64,000 bases of DNA, taken from assembly GCA_001464335.1 (NCBI GenBank), contig LNEV01000008.1, positions 1 to 64,000 on the forward strand, written 5' to 3'. A model generated the notes under the pieces. The model was not told where the DNA came from. It ran no database searches and was given only the letters and a program-made list of their open reading frames with translations. A program made the position numbers and the translations under genes. Source of the DNA: Rhizobiales bacterium Ga0077545 (GTDB taxonomy: Bacteria; Pseudomonadota; Alphaproteobacteria; Rhizobiales; Methylopilaceae). Shown in pieces: positions 40,183 to 48,389 of the stretch. Each line of letters opens with the position of its first letter. Position 1 is the first letter of the stretch.

Positions 40183-40881
40183 ATGAAAACGTTTTTGGTT
40201 TCGGTAGCTTTTGCGACAGGCGTCGCGCTGCCTGCATTCGCCGCCGATGTGCCCGGTGGCCTGGGAGCGGCGCCCGGTGCCGTCGAACAGGCATGGTCCG
40301 GATTCTATGCCGGCGTGTCGGTCGGCTATGGCCGGTCGGACTTCGACTGGACGGATGTCGACGGCGATTGGGACACTCCGGGGAGCGTGTATGGCAGCCG
40401 CGCCGAAGGCGCTGTCGGCGGCCTTCAGGCCGGTTACAATGTGCAATCGGGCAACTTCGTCTACGGTGTGGAGGCCGATATTAGCCTTGCGGATCTGTCG
40501 GTCACCGACAATGGAGCGGGCAGCTCCAACGTCACGCGTGACAACGGCATGGACTGGTTTGCGACCGTGCGCGGGCGGGCCGGTTTCACGGCGGGTCCGG
40601 CCTTGCTCTACGTAACGGGCGGTCTGGCTGTCGCGGAATTCGAGCATCAATGGATCGAGGACGGCGACCCGGACGACAGCTGGCCGGACTTCGGTGAAAC
40701 AGATGTCGGTTTTGTCGTCGGCGGCGGCGTGGAGGCCAAGGTTTCGCAGAACATCAGCCTGAAGGCGGAAGCCCTTTACCTGAAGTTCGAAGATGCCTCC
40801 TCGACCAACGACCTCGACTACGAAATGGTCGTCGACCGGGATGCCGTCATTGCTCGCGTCGGTTTGAACTATCATTTCTGA
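40183..40881 (+). CDS. Omp25/31-type outer-membrane beta-barrel protein
   Basis: A 232-residue outer-membrane barrel. Residues 1-21 are a signal peptide (KTFLVSVAFATGVALPAFA) and the mature protein starts ADVPGG. The pattern WSGFYAGVSVGYGRSDFDW, VGGLQAGYNVQSGNFVYGVE, LYVTGGLAVAEF and a C-terminal RVGLNYHF (terminal Phe) is diagnostic for the Omp25/Omp31 family of Hyphomicrobiales. GGGAG lies six bases before ATG 40183. A strong terminator follows. These proteins are abundant structural components; no transport specificity can be read from the sequence. Confidence 0.9.
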   Translation: MKTFLVSVAFATGVALPAFAADVPGGLGAAPGAVEQAWSGFYAGVSVGYGRSDFDWTDVDGDWDTPGSVYGSRAEGAVGGLQAGYNVQSGNFVYGVEADISLADLSVTDNGAGSSNVTRDNGMDWFATVRGRAGFTAGPALLYVTGGLAVAEFEHQWIEDGDPDDSWPDFGETDVGFVVGGGVEAKVSQNISLKAEALYLKFEDASSTNDLDYEMVVDRDAVIARVGLNYHF

Positions 40882-40894
40882 TCGAGCAGAATGG

Positions 40895-40928
40895 AAAGCC
40901 CGCCCCGGGTGATCGGGGCGGGCTTTTT
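40895..40928 (+). terminator. Intrinsic terminator of the outer-membrane protein gene
   Basis: A 13-bp GC-rich stem (AAAGCCCGCCCCG with its complement), a 6-base loop and a T-run. It may also stop the convergent MmgE/PrpD transcript, because the stem starts with AAA on the other side. Confidence 0.9.
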
Positions 40929-40951
40929 CGTGATCCGTCAGGATCGGCCGT

Positions 40952-42322
40952 CTAGACCGCTTCGGCCTTCTGCCGCGCGGGCACGCTTGCCTTGGCGATG
41001 TCGGCGGCGTGGCGGAAGTCTTCGACCTTCCACGCCATATCGAGCAATTCGGCCGATTGCGCCTCTCCGATGACCAGCGCGGACTGGTGCAGGAATTTGC
41101 GGTCGAGATCGGCGTTCGACAGTGGGCGATGGAGGCTGCCGATGGCGTGCTCGATATATTTCTCGATGGTGCGGCCGTCCTTCGTGCGTACGGTGATGGT
41201 GACCTCGTCCTCGCGCACGCTCGGGCTGGTCTCGACTTTCACGCGGCGGCGCAGATCGACCAGAACGGGATTGGTCGCGGCTTCGTCGGTAAAGGCGGTC
41301 GGCGAGCCATCGCCGCGTTCCAGCGCGCAGGCGGTGGCGTGGAAAATGCTGAATTTCGATTCGAGGCCCGTCTTCGGATCCGTCTTGCCGGTGAGTTCCA
41401 GCACGAAGGGATGGGCTTTCAACTCGATGCTCTCCACCTCGGCGGCGGGGATCGCGTGTTCCTTGTGGAGCTGGATGCAGCCGTCGATGGCCGGATGAAT
41501 GACGATGCCACATGCGAACGGCTTGTAACTGTTGAGACCCGCTTCCCATTCCGTGCCGAGCGTGTCGAGGATCTCGCCGTAATCCTGCTTGGTCGACAGC
41601 ACATGCGCGAATCCGCGCCGCCCCTCGATGCCGGCTTCGGCGGAATCGAACCCGGCCTGCGCCAGGAAGGCGGCCGTCGCGCCGTTCTGCGCGGCGCGCC
41701 CGGGGTGGAAGCTCTTCGTCATTGTGCCGAACATTTCGCGCAGATTGGAGGACTGCGTGGCGGCGAGGCTGAGGGCCCATGTCATGCGCTGGGCATCGAG
41801 GCCGAGGAGCTTGCCGACAGCCGCCGCCGCGCCGAACACGCCCGTCGTTCCGGTGATGTGCCAGCCGCGGTCGTAATGATCGGGATAGACGGAATTGCCG
41901 ATGCGGCATTCGACCTCGATGCCGAGAAGAAGCGCGTGCAGCACGTCGCGGCCTGACAGGCCCTTCAGTTCGGCAACGGTGAGTGCCGCGGAGGCGACGG
42001 GGCCCGCCGGATGGATGATGGTTTTCAGGTGCGTGTCGTCATAATCGAGCACGTGCGAGGTGATGCCGTTGAGGAGCGCCGCGTGCAGCGCGTCCAGCCG
42101 CTCCGCGCGCCCGACCACGGTGACCTTCTGAGACCCGGAGAACGGCGCAACGCCCTCGATCGCCCGGTCGGCCGTCTCGTGGCTCGCGCCGCCGACGGCG
42201 CAACCCAGCCAATTGACGAAGCTGCGGACGCCCTGTGCCCGCACATTGTCGGGGATGTCGTCGAATTTGCTGTCCACGACCCATTCGGCAAGTGCGCGGG
42301 TTACGTCCTGTCGTCTGGCCAT
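40952..42322 (-). CDS. MmgE/PrpD-family protein, copy 1
   Basis: A 456-residue member of the MmgE/PrpD family, which includes 2-methylcitrate dehydratase, cis-aconitate decarboxylase and iminodisuccinate epimerase. Typical motifs are ALLNGITSHVLDYDDTHLKT, HPAGPVASAALTVAE, KSFHPGRAAQNGATAAFLA and FKPFACGIVIHPAIDG. ATG 42322 is chosen because GAGGAG lies six bases before it; ATG 42328 would sit on the ribosome site. The gene is divergent from the GntR regulator gene, with two operator-like sites between them. The substrate is unknown, probably a di- or tricarboxylic acid. Confidence 0.85.
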   Translation of the reverse strand: MARRQDVTRALAEWVVDSKFDDIPDNVRAQGVRSFVNWLGCAVGGASHETADRAIEGVAPFSGSQKVTVVGRAERLDALHAALLNGITSHVLDYDDTHLKTIIHPAGPVASAALTVAELKGLSGRDVLHALLLGIEVECRIGNSVYPDHYDRGWHITGTTGVFGAAAAVGKLLGLDAQRMTWALSLAATQSSNLREMFGTMTKSFHPGRAAQNGATAAFLAQAGFDSAEAGIEGRRGFAHVLSTKQDYGEILDTLGTEWEAGLNSYKPFACGIVIHPAIDGCIQLHKEHAIPAAEVESIELKAHPFVLELTGKTDPKTGLESKFSIFHATACALERGDGSPTAFTDEAATNPVLVDLRRRVKVETSPSVREDEVTITVRTKDGRTIEKYIEHAIGSLHRPLSNADLDRKFLHQSALVIGEAQSAELLDMAWKVEDFRHAADIAKASVPARQKAEAV

Positions 42323-42373
42323 CGGCATCTCCTCAATTTTTCTTGTCGCTAGCTATCCCGCGATGGCTGGTAA

Positions 42374-42385
42374 ACTGTCAACAAT
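42374..42385. promoter_or_regulatory. Operator-like palindrome (ACTGTCAACAAT), 1a
   Basis: A 12-bp near-palindrome with core GTCAAC, 52 bp upstream of the MmgE/PrpD copy 1 start. The same motif occurs at 42464, 52883, 52968, 61349 and 61481. The likely ligand is the adjacent GntR/FCD regulator. Confidence 0.6.
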
Positions 42386-42463
42386 AATTCACCCGTTGAC
42401 TTCGTGCAGGCTGCTCTTCATTCGTTTCATGTACGAAACCGTGATCGTATTTCTGATCTGTAG

Positions 42464-42475
42464 ATCGTTGACAAT
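42464..42475. promoter_or_regulatory. Operator-like palindrome (ATCGTTGACAAT), 1b
   Basis: Second copy in this divergent region, 27 bp upstream of the GntR start, on the opposite orientation of the core (GTTGAC). A further core GTTGAC lies at 42395-42400. The position suggests autoregulation of the GntR gene. Confidence 0.6.
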
Positions 42476-42501
42476 CTGACTTCCTGGAATAGGCTGATAC
42501 T

Positions 42502-43197
42502 ATGAAACCCGTGCCTGCAGGCGACCTTTCCTCTGCCAAAGCCCAGCCTCTGGGCGTGCGCTCTCTCTCGATGGCGCTGCGCGCCGAGATCGAGAAGATG
42601 ATCCTCCATGGCGGAATGCCGATGGGCGAGCGCCTCAACGAGAATTACTTCGCCGAGAAGTTTCAGGTCAGCCGCGGCCCGGTGCGCGAGGCGTTCCGGG
42701 CTCTTGTCGAGGCCGGACTTGTGGAATTCGTCCCCAATCGCGGTGTCTTTGTCCGGCAGGTCAGTCTCGATCAGGCCATCGCGGCCTACGAGGTGCGCGC
42801 CGCGCTGTTCAGCATGGCCGGGCGTCTTGCCGCCCGGCGCCGCCGCAAGGAAGAGATCATCCGTCTGCGCGGGCTTGTCCACGATATGGACGAGGCCATC
42901 GAGAAGCGGGGCGGGGAGGGCTATTACCAGCTCAATCTCGATCTGCACGCGACGGTCATGGAAGCGGCGCGCAACGAGCGCCTGGCCGCCACCTATCAGG
43001 GCCTTGTGAAGGAACTGCATCTGTTCCGCGCGAAGAATCTCGACCGCATGGACCACGCCCGCGTCTCGAACATCGAACATGCCGCGATGGTCGAGGCCAT
43101 CGTCGACGGCGATGAAGTGCGCGCCTACGAGACCCATTTTGACCATGTGATGAACGCGCGCGAGCGCGTGATCGAGGCCTATGAGGACATTGCCTGA
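42502..43197 (+). CDS. GntR-family (FCD) transcriptional regulator
   Basis: A 231-residue FadR-type regulator. The winged helix runs from about residue 20 to 85: LRAEIEKMILHGGMPMGERL, the recognition helix FQVSRGPVREAFRAL, and the wing VEFVPNRGVFV. The FCD ligand domain (about 90-220) contains the metal/ligand histidines in LDLHATVMEAARN, EHAAMVEAIVDGD and HFDHVMNARERV. Such proteins bind short palindromes and respond to carboxylic acids. It heads the transcript towards tctCBA, and sites matching a single operator type flank three divergent promoters of this island, so it is the best candidate for the regulon's controller. Confidence 0.9.
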   Translation: MKPVPAGDLSSAKAQPLGVRSLSMALRAEIEKMILHGGMPMGERLNENYFAEKFQVSRGPVREAFRALVEAGLVEFVPNRGVFVRQVSLDQAIAAYEVRAALFSMAGRLAARRRRKEEIIRLRGLVHDMDEAIEKRGGEGYYQLNLDLHATVMEAARNERLAATYQGLVKELHLFRAKNLDRMDHARVSNIEHAAMVEAIVDGDEVRAYETHFDHVMNARERVIEAYEDIA

Positions 43198-43279
43198 CGA
43201 ATGACCAGATGAGCCGGCGCAAAGACCGGCATCTCCAAAAAAGTAACAACAATAAATAACAATATCGGGAGGAAACGAA

Positions 43280-44260
43280 ATGCTGGTACATGCAAGAAGC
43301 GCCGCATGCGTGGCGTTGACGGTTGCGTTCACCCTCGGTGCGGGATCGTGGTCCGCGTCGGCTCAGGATAAGGTCGCTTATCCGCACAAGGCCGTGACGC
43401 TCGTCACCCATTCCAGTCCCGGCGGCGGAAGCGATGTGTTTCTCCGGGACATGACCAAGTATCTCAAGCGGTACATCGATGCCGATTTCGTCGTCGAGAA
43501 CGTGTCGGGCGGATCGGGCGCCAAGGCCATGGCGCACCTGGCCAAGCAGAAGGCCGACGGGAGCGTGTTCTACGCGACGACGCCGACCTATATCTACACA
43601 TCCCACATGAGCGCGCTCGACACGAACTACAGCGCCCTCGAGCCGCTCGTGAACGTGTTCTACGATCCGGCGGTCATCTACACGCGCGCGGACGCTCCCT
43701 TCAAGACTCTGAAGGACGTGATCGACAAGGCAAAGTCCGCACGCAGCGCCTGGGGCGCGGCAAATCCCGGCTCGCTCGAACGCATCACGCTCGAACAGCT
43801 GAAGAAGGCCACGGGCGCCAGCACAGCCGCCGTCGTGACGAGCGAGGGCGGTGGCGAGACCATGATCAATGTGCTGAACGGCACGCTCGATATCGCGGTG
43901 GGTGAACTTCAGGAACTGCGCTCGCAGCTTGAGGGCAAGCAGGTGCGGGTTCTTGCCGTGCTGGCCGACGAGCGGCTGTCGCAGCTGCCGGATGTACCGA
44001 CCGCCAAGGAGGGCGGTATTGACCTCGTCGTGCGCAAGTTCCGTGGACTTGCCGGGCCCAAAGGCCTGCCGGACGACGTGACCTCGGCCTGGGATGCGGC
44101 GATCCAGAAGGTGCTCGCGGACCCGGAATACAAGGCCTATTACGAGGCGGCAGGCCTTGTGCCGGCCTTTATCCCGCACAAGGACTACGTGACGTTCATC
44201 AACACCTTCGCTGAAGAGCAGAAGGAATTGCTGTCGGAAGTCGGCGTCATCAAGAAGTAA
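43280..44260 (+). CDS. tctC: Tripartite tricarboxylate transporter substrate-binding protein, system 1
   Basis: Periplasmic BUG/TctC-type receptor of 326 residues that captures a carboxylate and hands it to TctA/TctB. The Sec signal peptide (AACVALTVAFTLGAGSWSASA) is cleaved before QDKVAYPHK. VTLVTHSSPGGGSDVFLRDM and VENVSGGSGAKAMAHLAKQK form the ligand-loop region, and VPTAKEGGIDLVVRKFRGLA is typical. GGGAGGAAACGAA precedes ATG 43280. It is 82 bp downstream of the GntR gene and begins the set tctC-tctB-tctA-mmgE-SDR-abrB-ech. Confidence 0.92.
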   Translation: MLVHARSAACVALTVAFTLGAGSWSASAQDKVAYPHKAVTLVTHSSPGGGSDVFLRDMTKYLKRYIDADFVVENVSGGSGAKAMAHLAKQKADGSVFYATTPTYIYTSHMSALDTNYSALEPLVNVFYDPAVIYTRADAPFKTLKDVIDKAKSARSAWGAANPGSLERITLEQLKKATGASTAAVVTSEGGGETMINVLNGTLDIAVGELQELRSQLEGKQVRVLAVLADERLSQLPDVPTAKEGGIDLVVRKFRGLAGPKGLPDDVTSAWDAAIQKVLADPEYKAYYEAAGLVPAFIPHKDYVTFINTFAEEQKELLSEVGVIKK

Positions 44261-44276
44261 AGACAGGGCGCGCGCG

Positions 44277-44759
44277 ATGGATCGGGATCTTGCCTGCGGT
44301 CTGATCGGAACGGCCATCGCGCTCGCCTATCTCAACGCGGCGGCCGACATTCCCACCAGCGCTCTCGGAGACACGGTCGGCGCGGCCGGCGTGCCCCATC
44401 TGCTGGGGTATGCCCTGGCAGCGGTTTCGGTCGCCTTTGTCGCGCAGAGGGCCATTGCCCTGGCGCGCGGCAAGGCTGCCGAGGCAAGAACGGGAGGCGT
44501 GTTCGACGATCCCGTTCCGGCCTTCGCATCGGCGGCGGGCACGGTTCTCATCTGTGCCGCCTTCGTGTTCCTTCTCGAGCCGGTCGGGTATCTGCCCGCA
44601 GTCGCGTTCCTGATCTTTGCGCTGTGCGTCTATCAGCGGGTCGCCATCAATGCGCGGCTTGCTCTCATCGCGACCGGAGGTGCCTTCGCCCTCTGGCTCC
44701 TGTTTGCCGTGCTTTTGTCCGTGCGCATGCCGGCGGGCATCTGGGCGGAAATGATCTGA
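44277..44759 (+). CDS. tctB: Tripartite tricarboxylate transporter small membrane subunit, system 1
   Basis: TctB-type protein of 160 residues with four hydrophobic segments: AIALAYLNAAADIP, HLLGYALAAVSVAFVAQ, AGTVLICAAFVFLLEPVGYL and ALWLLFAVLLSVRMP. This is the poorly conserved small subunit that complements TctA. It lies 16 bp after tctC and 5 bp before tctA, in the canonical order. Confidence 0.85.
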   Translation: MDRDLACGLIGTAIALAYLNAAADIPTSALGDTVGAAGVPHLLGYALAAVSVAFVAQRAIALARGKAAEARTGGVFDDPVPAFASAAGTVLICAAFVFLLEPVGYLPAVAFLIFALCVYQRVAINARLALIATGGAFALWLLFAVLLSVRMPAGIWAEMI

Positions 44760-44764
44760 TCGCC

Positions 44765-46270
44765 ATGGATGCCGTTCTCACAAGTATCAGCATGCTCGGC
44801 ACGACGATGATCGTGCCGATGGCGATCCTTGGCATGACCTGGGGCATTTTCGGCGGCGCGCTGCCGGGCATTTCGCCCTCCATCACCATGGCGCTGCTTT
44901 TGCCATTCACCTACACGATGGACCCGGTGTCGGCGATCGTCCTTCTCGCCTCGACCTATATCGGCGCCGAATATGGCGGGTCCATACCGGCAATCCTGAT
45001 CCGGACCCCCGGCACCAATGCCTCCGCCGCGACCATGATCGACGGCTATGAGATGAAGAAGCAGGGCAAAGCCGGCGAGGCCCTCGGCATATCGCTGCAG
45101 GCGAGCACCGTCGGGAACGTCATCGGGATTGTGTGCCTTATCCTTTTCACGGCGCCGCTGTCGCAGCTTGCGCTCGCTTTCAAGCCGACATCCTATTTCG
45201 CGCTCGGCATTCTTGGCCTCAGCGTCATCGTGTCGGTGTCCGAAGGCAGCCTGTTCAAGGGCGTCATCGCGGCCCTCATCGGGCTGATGATCGCAACCAT
45301 CGGAACCGATCCCGTCACGGGCGTCGGCCGTTTTACCTATGGGCAGGCGGACCTTCTGACGGGCGTTCCGCTGATCCTGATCATGGTTGGGCTGTTCGCG
45401 GTCGGCGAGGTGCTCGAACAGATCGCGACCAAGGACGATGGGACCGTCAGATCCGACCTTGTCACGCGCCTGAAATGGCCGAGCTGGACCGTGCAGAAGA
45501 AAACCTGGCGTGCCAATCTCATCGGATCGGGCATCGGCGTGTTCTGCGGCATCATGCCGGGGGCGGGCGGCACGGTCGCGAGCTTCATGGCCTATTCGGA
45601 AGCGCGCCGGTTTTCGAAGACTCCGGAGGAGTTTGGCAAGGGCTCGGATGAGGGCATTGCCGCGCCGGAAGCCGCCAACAACGCGGACGCCGGTGTGGGC
45701 CTCATTCCGCTTCTGAGCTTTGGAATTCCCGCCTCCAACTCGACCGCGATCCTTCTGGGCGGGTTTCTCATTCACGGGCTCATTCCCGGGCCGGTCCTGT
45801 TCAGCAAGGACCCGACACTTCTGTATGGTCTTTTCACGGGGCTTCTCGTGGCCTCCGCGGCTTTGGTCCCGGTCGCGTTTCTCACCTTGTCGTCGTCGAT
45901 CTGGCTGGTGAACCGCCCGAAGCCGCTCTTGATGGCCTTCATCCTGGCGCTTGTCTTTTCGGGCGCCTATTCGATCAACAACAGCGTGTTTGACCTGGGG
46001 CTCGTTCTGGCCGCCGGTGTGCTCGGCTTCGGAATGCGGTTTTTCGGCATGCCCATGCTGCCGACGATTCTCGGCCTCGTGCTCGGCTACATGATCGAGG
46101 CCAATTACCGCCGCTCGCTCGTCATTTCGGGCGGTGACAATGCCATTTTCCTGGAAGATCCGATTGCGGTGGGTTTCCTCGCCGTCGCGGCTCTCTTCCT
46201 CATCGGCTCCATCGTCCGCGAAGTGCGTAAACGGCGCCGCATCAAAATTGAGAGGGAGGCTGTGATATGA
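44765..46270 (+). CDS. tctA: Tripartite tricarboxylate transporter large permease, system 1
   Basis: TctA-type permease of 501 residues that drives cation-coupled carboxylate uptake. The conserved GGALPGISPSITMALLLPF and the partner motif GIMPGAGGTVASFMAYSEAR are both present, as are STYIGAEYGGSIPAILIRTP and FGIPASNSTAILLGGFLIHG. About eleven hydrophobic segments are visible. ATG 44765 directly precedes the first membrane helix. The stop overlaps the next MmgE/PrpD start (ATGA). Confidence 0.93.
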   Translation: MDAVLTSISMLGTTMIVPMAILGMTWGIFGGALPGISPSITMALLLPFTYTMDPVSAIVLLASTYIGAEYGGSIPAILIRTPGTNASAATMIDGYEMKKQGKAGEALGISLQASTVGNVIGIVCLILFTAPLSQLALAFKPTSYFALGILGLSVIVSVSEGSLFKGVIAALIGLMIATIGTDPVTGVGRFTYGQADLLTGVPLILIMVGLFAVGEVLEQIATKDDGTVRSDLVTRLKWPSWTVQKKTWRANLIGSGIGVFCGIMPGAGGTVASFMAYSEARRFSKTPEEFGKGSDEGIAAPEAANNADAGVGLIPLLSFGIPASNSTAILLGGFLIHGLIPGPVLFSKDPTLLYGLFTGLLVASAALVPVAFLTLSSSIWLVNRPKPLLMAFILALVFSGAYSINNSVFDLGLVLAAGVLGFGMRFFGMPMLPTILGLVLGYMIEANYRRSLVISGGDNAIFLEDPIAVGFLAVAALFLIGSIVREVRKRRRIKIEREAVI

Positions 46271-47646
46271 ATGCTGCCGTCGGCGTACCGAGCCTGGCGA
46301 CCGTGCTCGCGGACTGGATTGTCGGTATGCAATCGCGCAAGGTTCCACCCGGCGTCCGCGATATGAGCGGGCGGCTCCTGCTCGACACAATCGGGCTCTG
46401 CGTTGCCGCCGCGCACACCGATTACGTTGAAGCCGTTTTGGCCGTTGCCGAGCCGGGGCCATGCACCGCCTTCGGGCATGAACGGCGTCTCGATATGTAC
46501 AGCGCGGCCCTCCTCAACGGCACCGCCGCTCATGGCGAGGACTTCGACGACACGTTCGAGGGCGGGCCTGTGCATTCCGGCGCGGTCGTGATTTCGGCCG
46601 TCTATGCCGCATGCGAGCGCTTCGATCTGTCCGGAGAGGACGCGCTTCTGGGCATCGCGGTGGGCGTGGAGCTGCTCTGCCGCCTCAGCCTCGTGACGCC
46701 GAAAGCGATCCACAAGGCCGGCTTTCATCCGACCGCGGTGATCGGCACCATGGCCGCCACAGCCGGGGTGGGGGCAGCCCTCGGCCTCGACCGGGACCAG
46801 CTTGCCTCCGCATTCGGCGTGGCCGGCTCGATGTCATCCGGCATCATCGAATATCTGAAGGACGGAAGCTGGACGAAGCGTCTGCACGCGGGCTGGGCGG
46901 CGCAATCGGGCATTCGTGCGGCTCTGCTGGCCAAGAACGGCTTCATCGGCCCGCTCACCGTGTTCGAGGGAGAGCACGGCTTCTTCCACGGCTTTGCGCC
47001 GAGCCTGAAGCCGAATTTCGAGCCCTTGCTCGACGGATTGGGCGAGATTTGGCTGATGGAAACCATCGCCTTCAAGCCCTATGCCTGCGGAACCATGACC
47101 CAGCCCTATGTCGACTGCGCCATCGAGATCGCCAGGCGCGGCGTGCGTGCGGACGATATCGAGAGCATCGTCTGCGATGTCGGGGAGGGCACGGTGCACC
47201 GGCTCTGGGAGCCGCTCGCCGACAAGCAGAGCCCGCCGACGGGCTATGGCGGCAAGTTCTCGACGCCCTATTGCGTCGCGGTCGGCTTCATCGACGGCGA
47301 GGCGGGGCTCGGAGCCTTCACCGAAGAGAAGATCCGAGATCCGGACATCCTGCGGCTGGCGGGCAAGGTCAGTTATGTCATCGACCCCGGAAATCCCTAT
47401 CCGAAGCGATTCACCGGCCATGTGCGCGCAACGCTGAAGGACGGCACCGTGCATGAGATCCGGCGGGAGAACATGCGCGGTGGAGCGCACGATCCGCTGT
47501 CGCGTGAGGAACTGGAGGCGAAATTCGCGGGCAATGTGATCCACGGCGGCTTCGATGCCGCCGTTGCGGCACGCCTCAAGGAAGCCGCAGGCGGAGTGTT
47601 CACCGTGTCCAATCTCGGCGATTTCGAAGGCTTCTCGGTGTCATGA
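46267..47646 (+). CDS. MmgE/PrpD-family protein, copy 2
   Basis: A 459-residue member of the MmgE/PrpD family, translationally coupled to tctA and to the next SDR. Motifs are ALLNGTAAHGEDFDDTFEGG, HKAGFHPTAVIGTMAATAG, KDGSWTKRLHAGWAAQSG and FKPYACGTMTQPYVDC. It differs from copy 1 at the active-site region (EDFDDTFEGG instead of DYDDTHLKT), so a different substrate or reaction is likely. Ribosome site GGGAGG seven bases upstream. As it is cotranscribed with a carboxylate importer, its substrate is probably the imported acid or its first product. Confidence 0.87.
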   Translation: MNAAVGVPSLATVLADWIVGMQSRKVPPGVRDMSGRLLLDTIGLCVAAAHTDYVEAVLAVAEPGPCTAFGHERRLDMYSAALLNGTAAHGEDFDDTFEGGPVHSGAVVISAVYAACERFDLSGEDALLGIAVGVELLCRLSLVTPKAIHKAGFHPTAVIGTMAATAGVGAALGLDRDQLASAFGVAGSMSSGIIEYLKDGSWTKRLHAGWAAQSGIRAALLAKNGFIGPLTVFEGEHGFFHGFAPSLKPNFEPLLDGLGEIWLMETIAFKPYACGTMTQPYVDCAIEIARRGVRADDIESIVCDVGEGTVHRLWEPLADKQSPPTGYGGKFSTPYCVAVGFIDGEAGLGAFTEEKIRDPDILRLAGKVSYVIDPGNPYPKRFTGHVRATLKDGTVHEIRRENMRGGAHDPLSREELEAKFAGNVIHGGFDAAVAARLKEAAGGVFTVSNLGDFEGFSVS

Positions 47647-48389
47647 CAAGACCGCTGGAAGGCAAGGTCGCCGTCGTCACCGGCGCGGCCCGCAACATCG
47701 GCCGTGCCATTGCTCTGGCTCTGGCGAAGGACGGCGCGAGCGTGGTCGTCACGGCGCGCAGTTCCGGGGCGGAGATCGAGGCTGTCGCGGAGGAGATCAG
47801 GGCCGCCGGAGGAAAAGCCTCGGCGCTGCTGGGCGATCTCGGCGATCCGGATCAGGTGGCCGCGCTTTTCGCCGAGATCGACAAGATCCATGGCCGCGTC
47901 GACATTCTGGTGAACAACGCGGCCGTGCGGCGGGAGACGCCGCTTGCGGACATCTCGTTTCAGGAATGGCGCGAAGTGATGGCGAGCATTCTCGATGCAA
48001 GCTTTCTGTGCGCGCAGGCGGCCTCGAAACGCATGGGCGAGGGCGGGCGGATCATCAATCTCGGCGGCCTCAGCGCGCATGCGGGCGCGAGCGATCGTGC
48101 ACATGTGGTTTCGGCCAAAGCTGGGCTCGTCGGCTTGACGAAGGGCCTTGCCGCGGAACTTGCGCCGCGCGGCATCACCGCGAACCTTGTTGCGCCCGGC
48201 CGCATTGCAACCAACCGCAAGGCGAGCGGCTTGACCGAGCCGAAGCACCATGCGCACCACGCCTCACCGCTCGGCATTGAGGGAACGCCGGACGATGTAG
48301 CCGAAATGGTAGGTTATCTTGCAGGCCCCAATGGACGTTATATTACGGGGCAAACGATTCATGTGAATGGCGGCATCTATTTGCCGTAG
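47643..48389 (+). CDS. Short-chain dehydrogenase/reductase (FabG-like)
   Basis: Classical SDR of 248 residues: VAVVTGAARNIGRAIALAL is the cofactor site, ILVNNAAVRRETPL is the NNAG-type motif, and NLGGLSAHAGASDRAHVVSAK contains the catalytic Ser. The usual catalytic Tyr-x3-Lys reads HVVSAK, so His stands where Tyr is expected. This substitution should weaken or change dehydrogenase activity. The C-terminal YITGQTIHVNGGIYLP is normal. ATGA overlap with the MmgE/PrpD gene; the 3' end overlaps the AbrB-family gene by 23 bp if that starts at 48367. Confidence 0.85.
   Translation: MTRPLEGKVAVVTGAARNIGRAIALALAKDGASVVVTARSSGAEIEAVAEEIRAAGGKASALLGDLGDPDQVAALFAEIDKIHGRVDILVNNAAVRRETPLADISFQEWREVMASILDASFLCAQAASKRMGEGGRIINLGGLSAHAGASDRAHVVSAKAGLVGLTKGLAAELAPRGITANLVAPGRIATNRKASGLTEPKHHAHHASPLGIEGTPDDVAEMVGYLAGPNGRYITGQTIHVNGGIYLP

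Noticed and set aside
44633-46462. 609-codon open frame on the minus strand opposite tctA
   Set aside because: Antisense of a clear TctA permease; the translation is low-complexity Arg/Asp/His and matches nothing recognisable.
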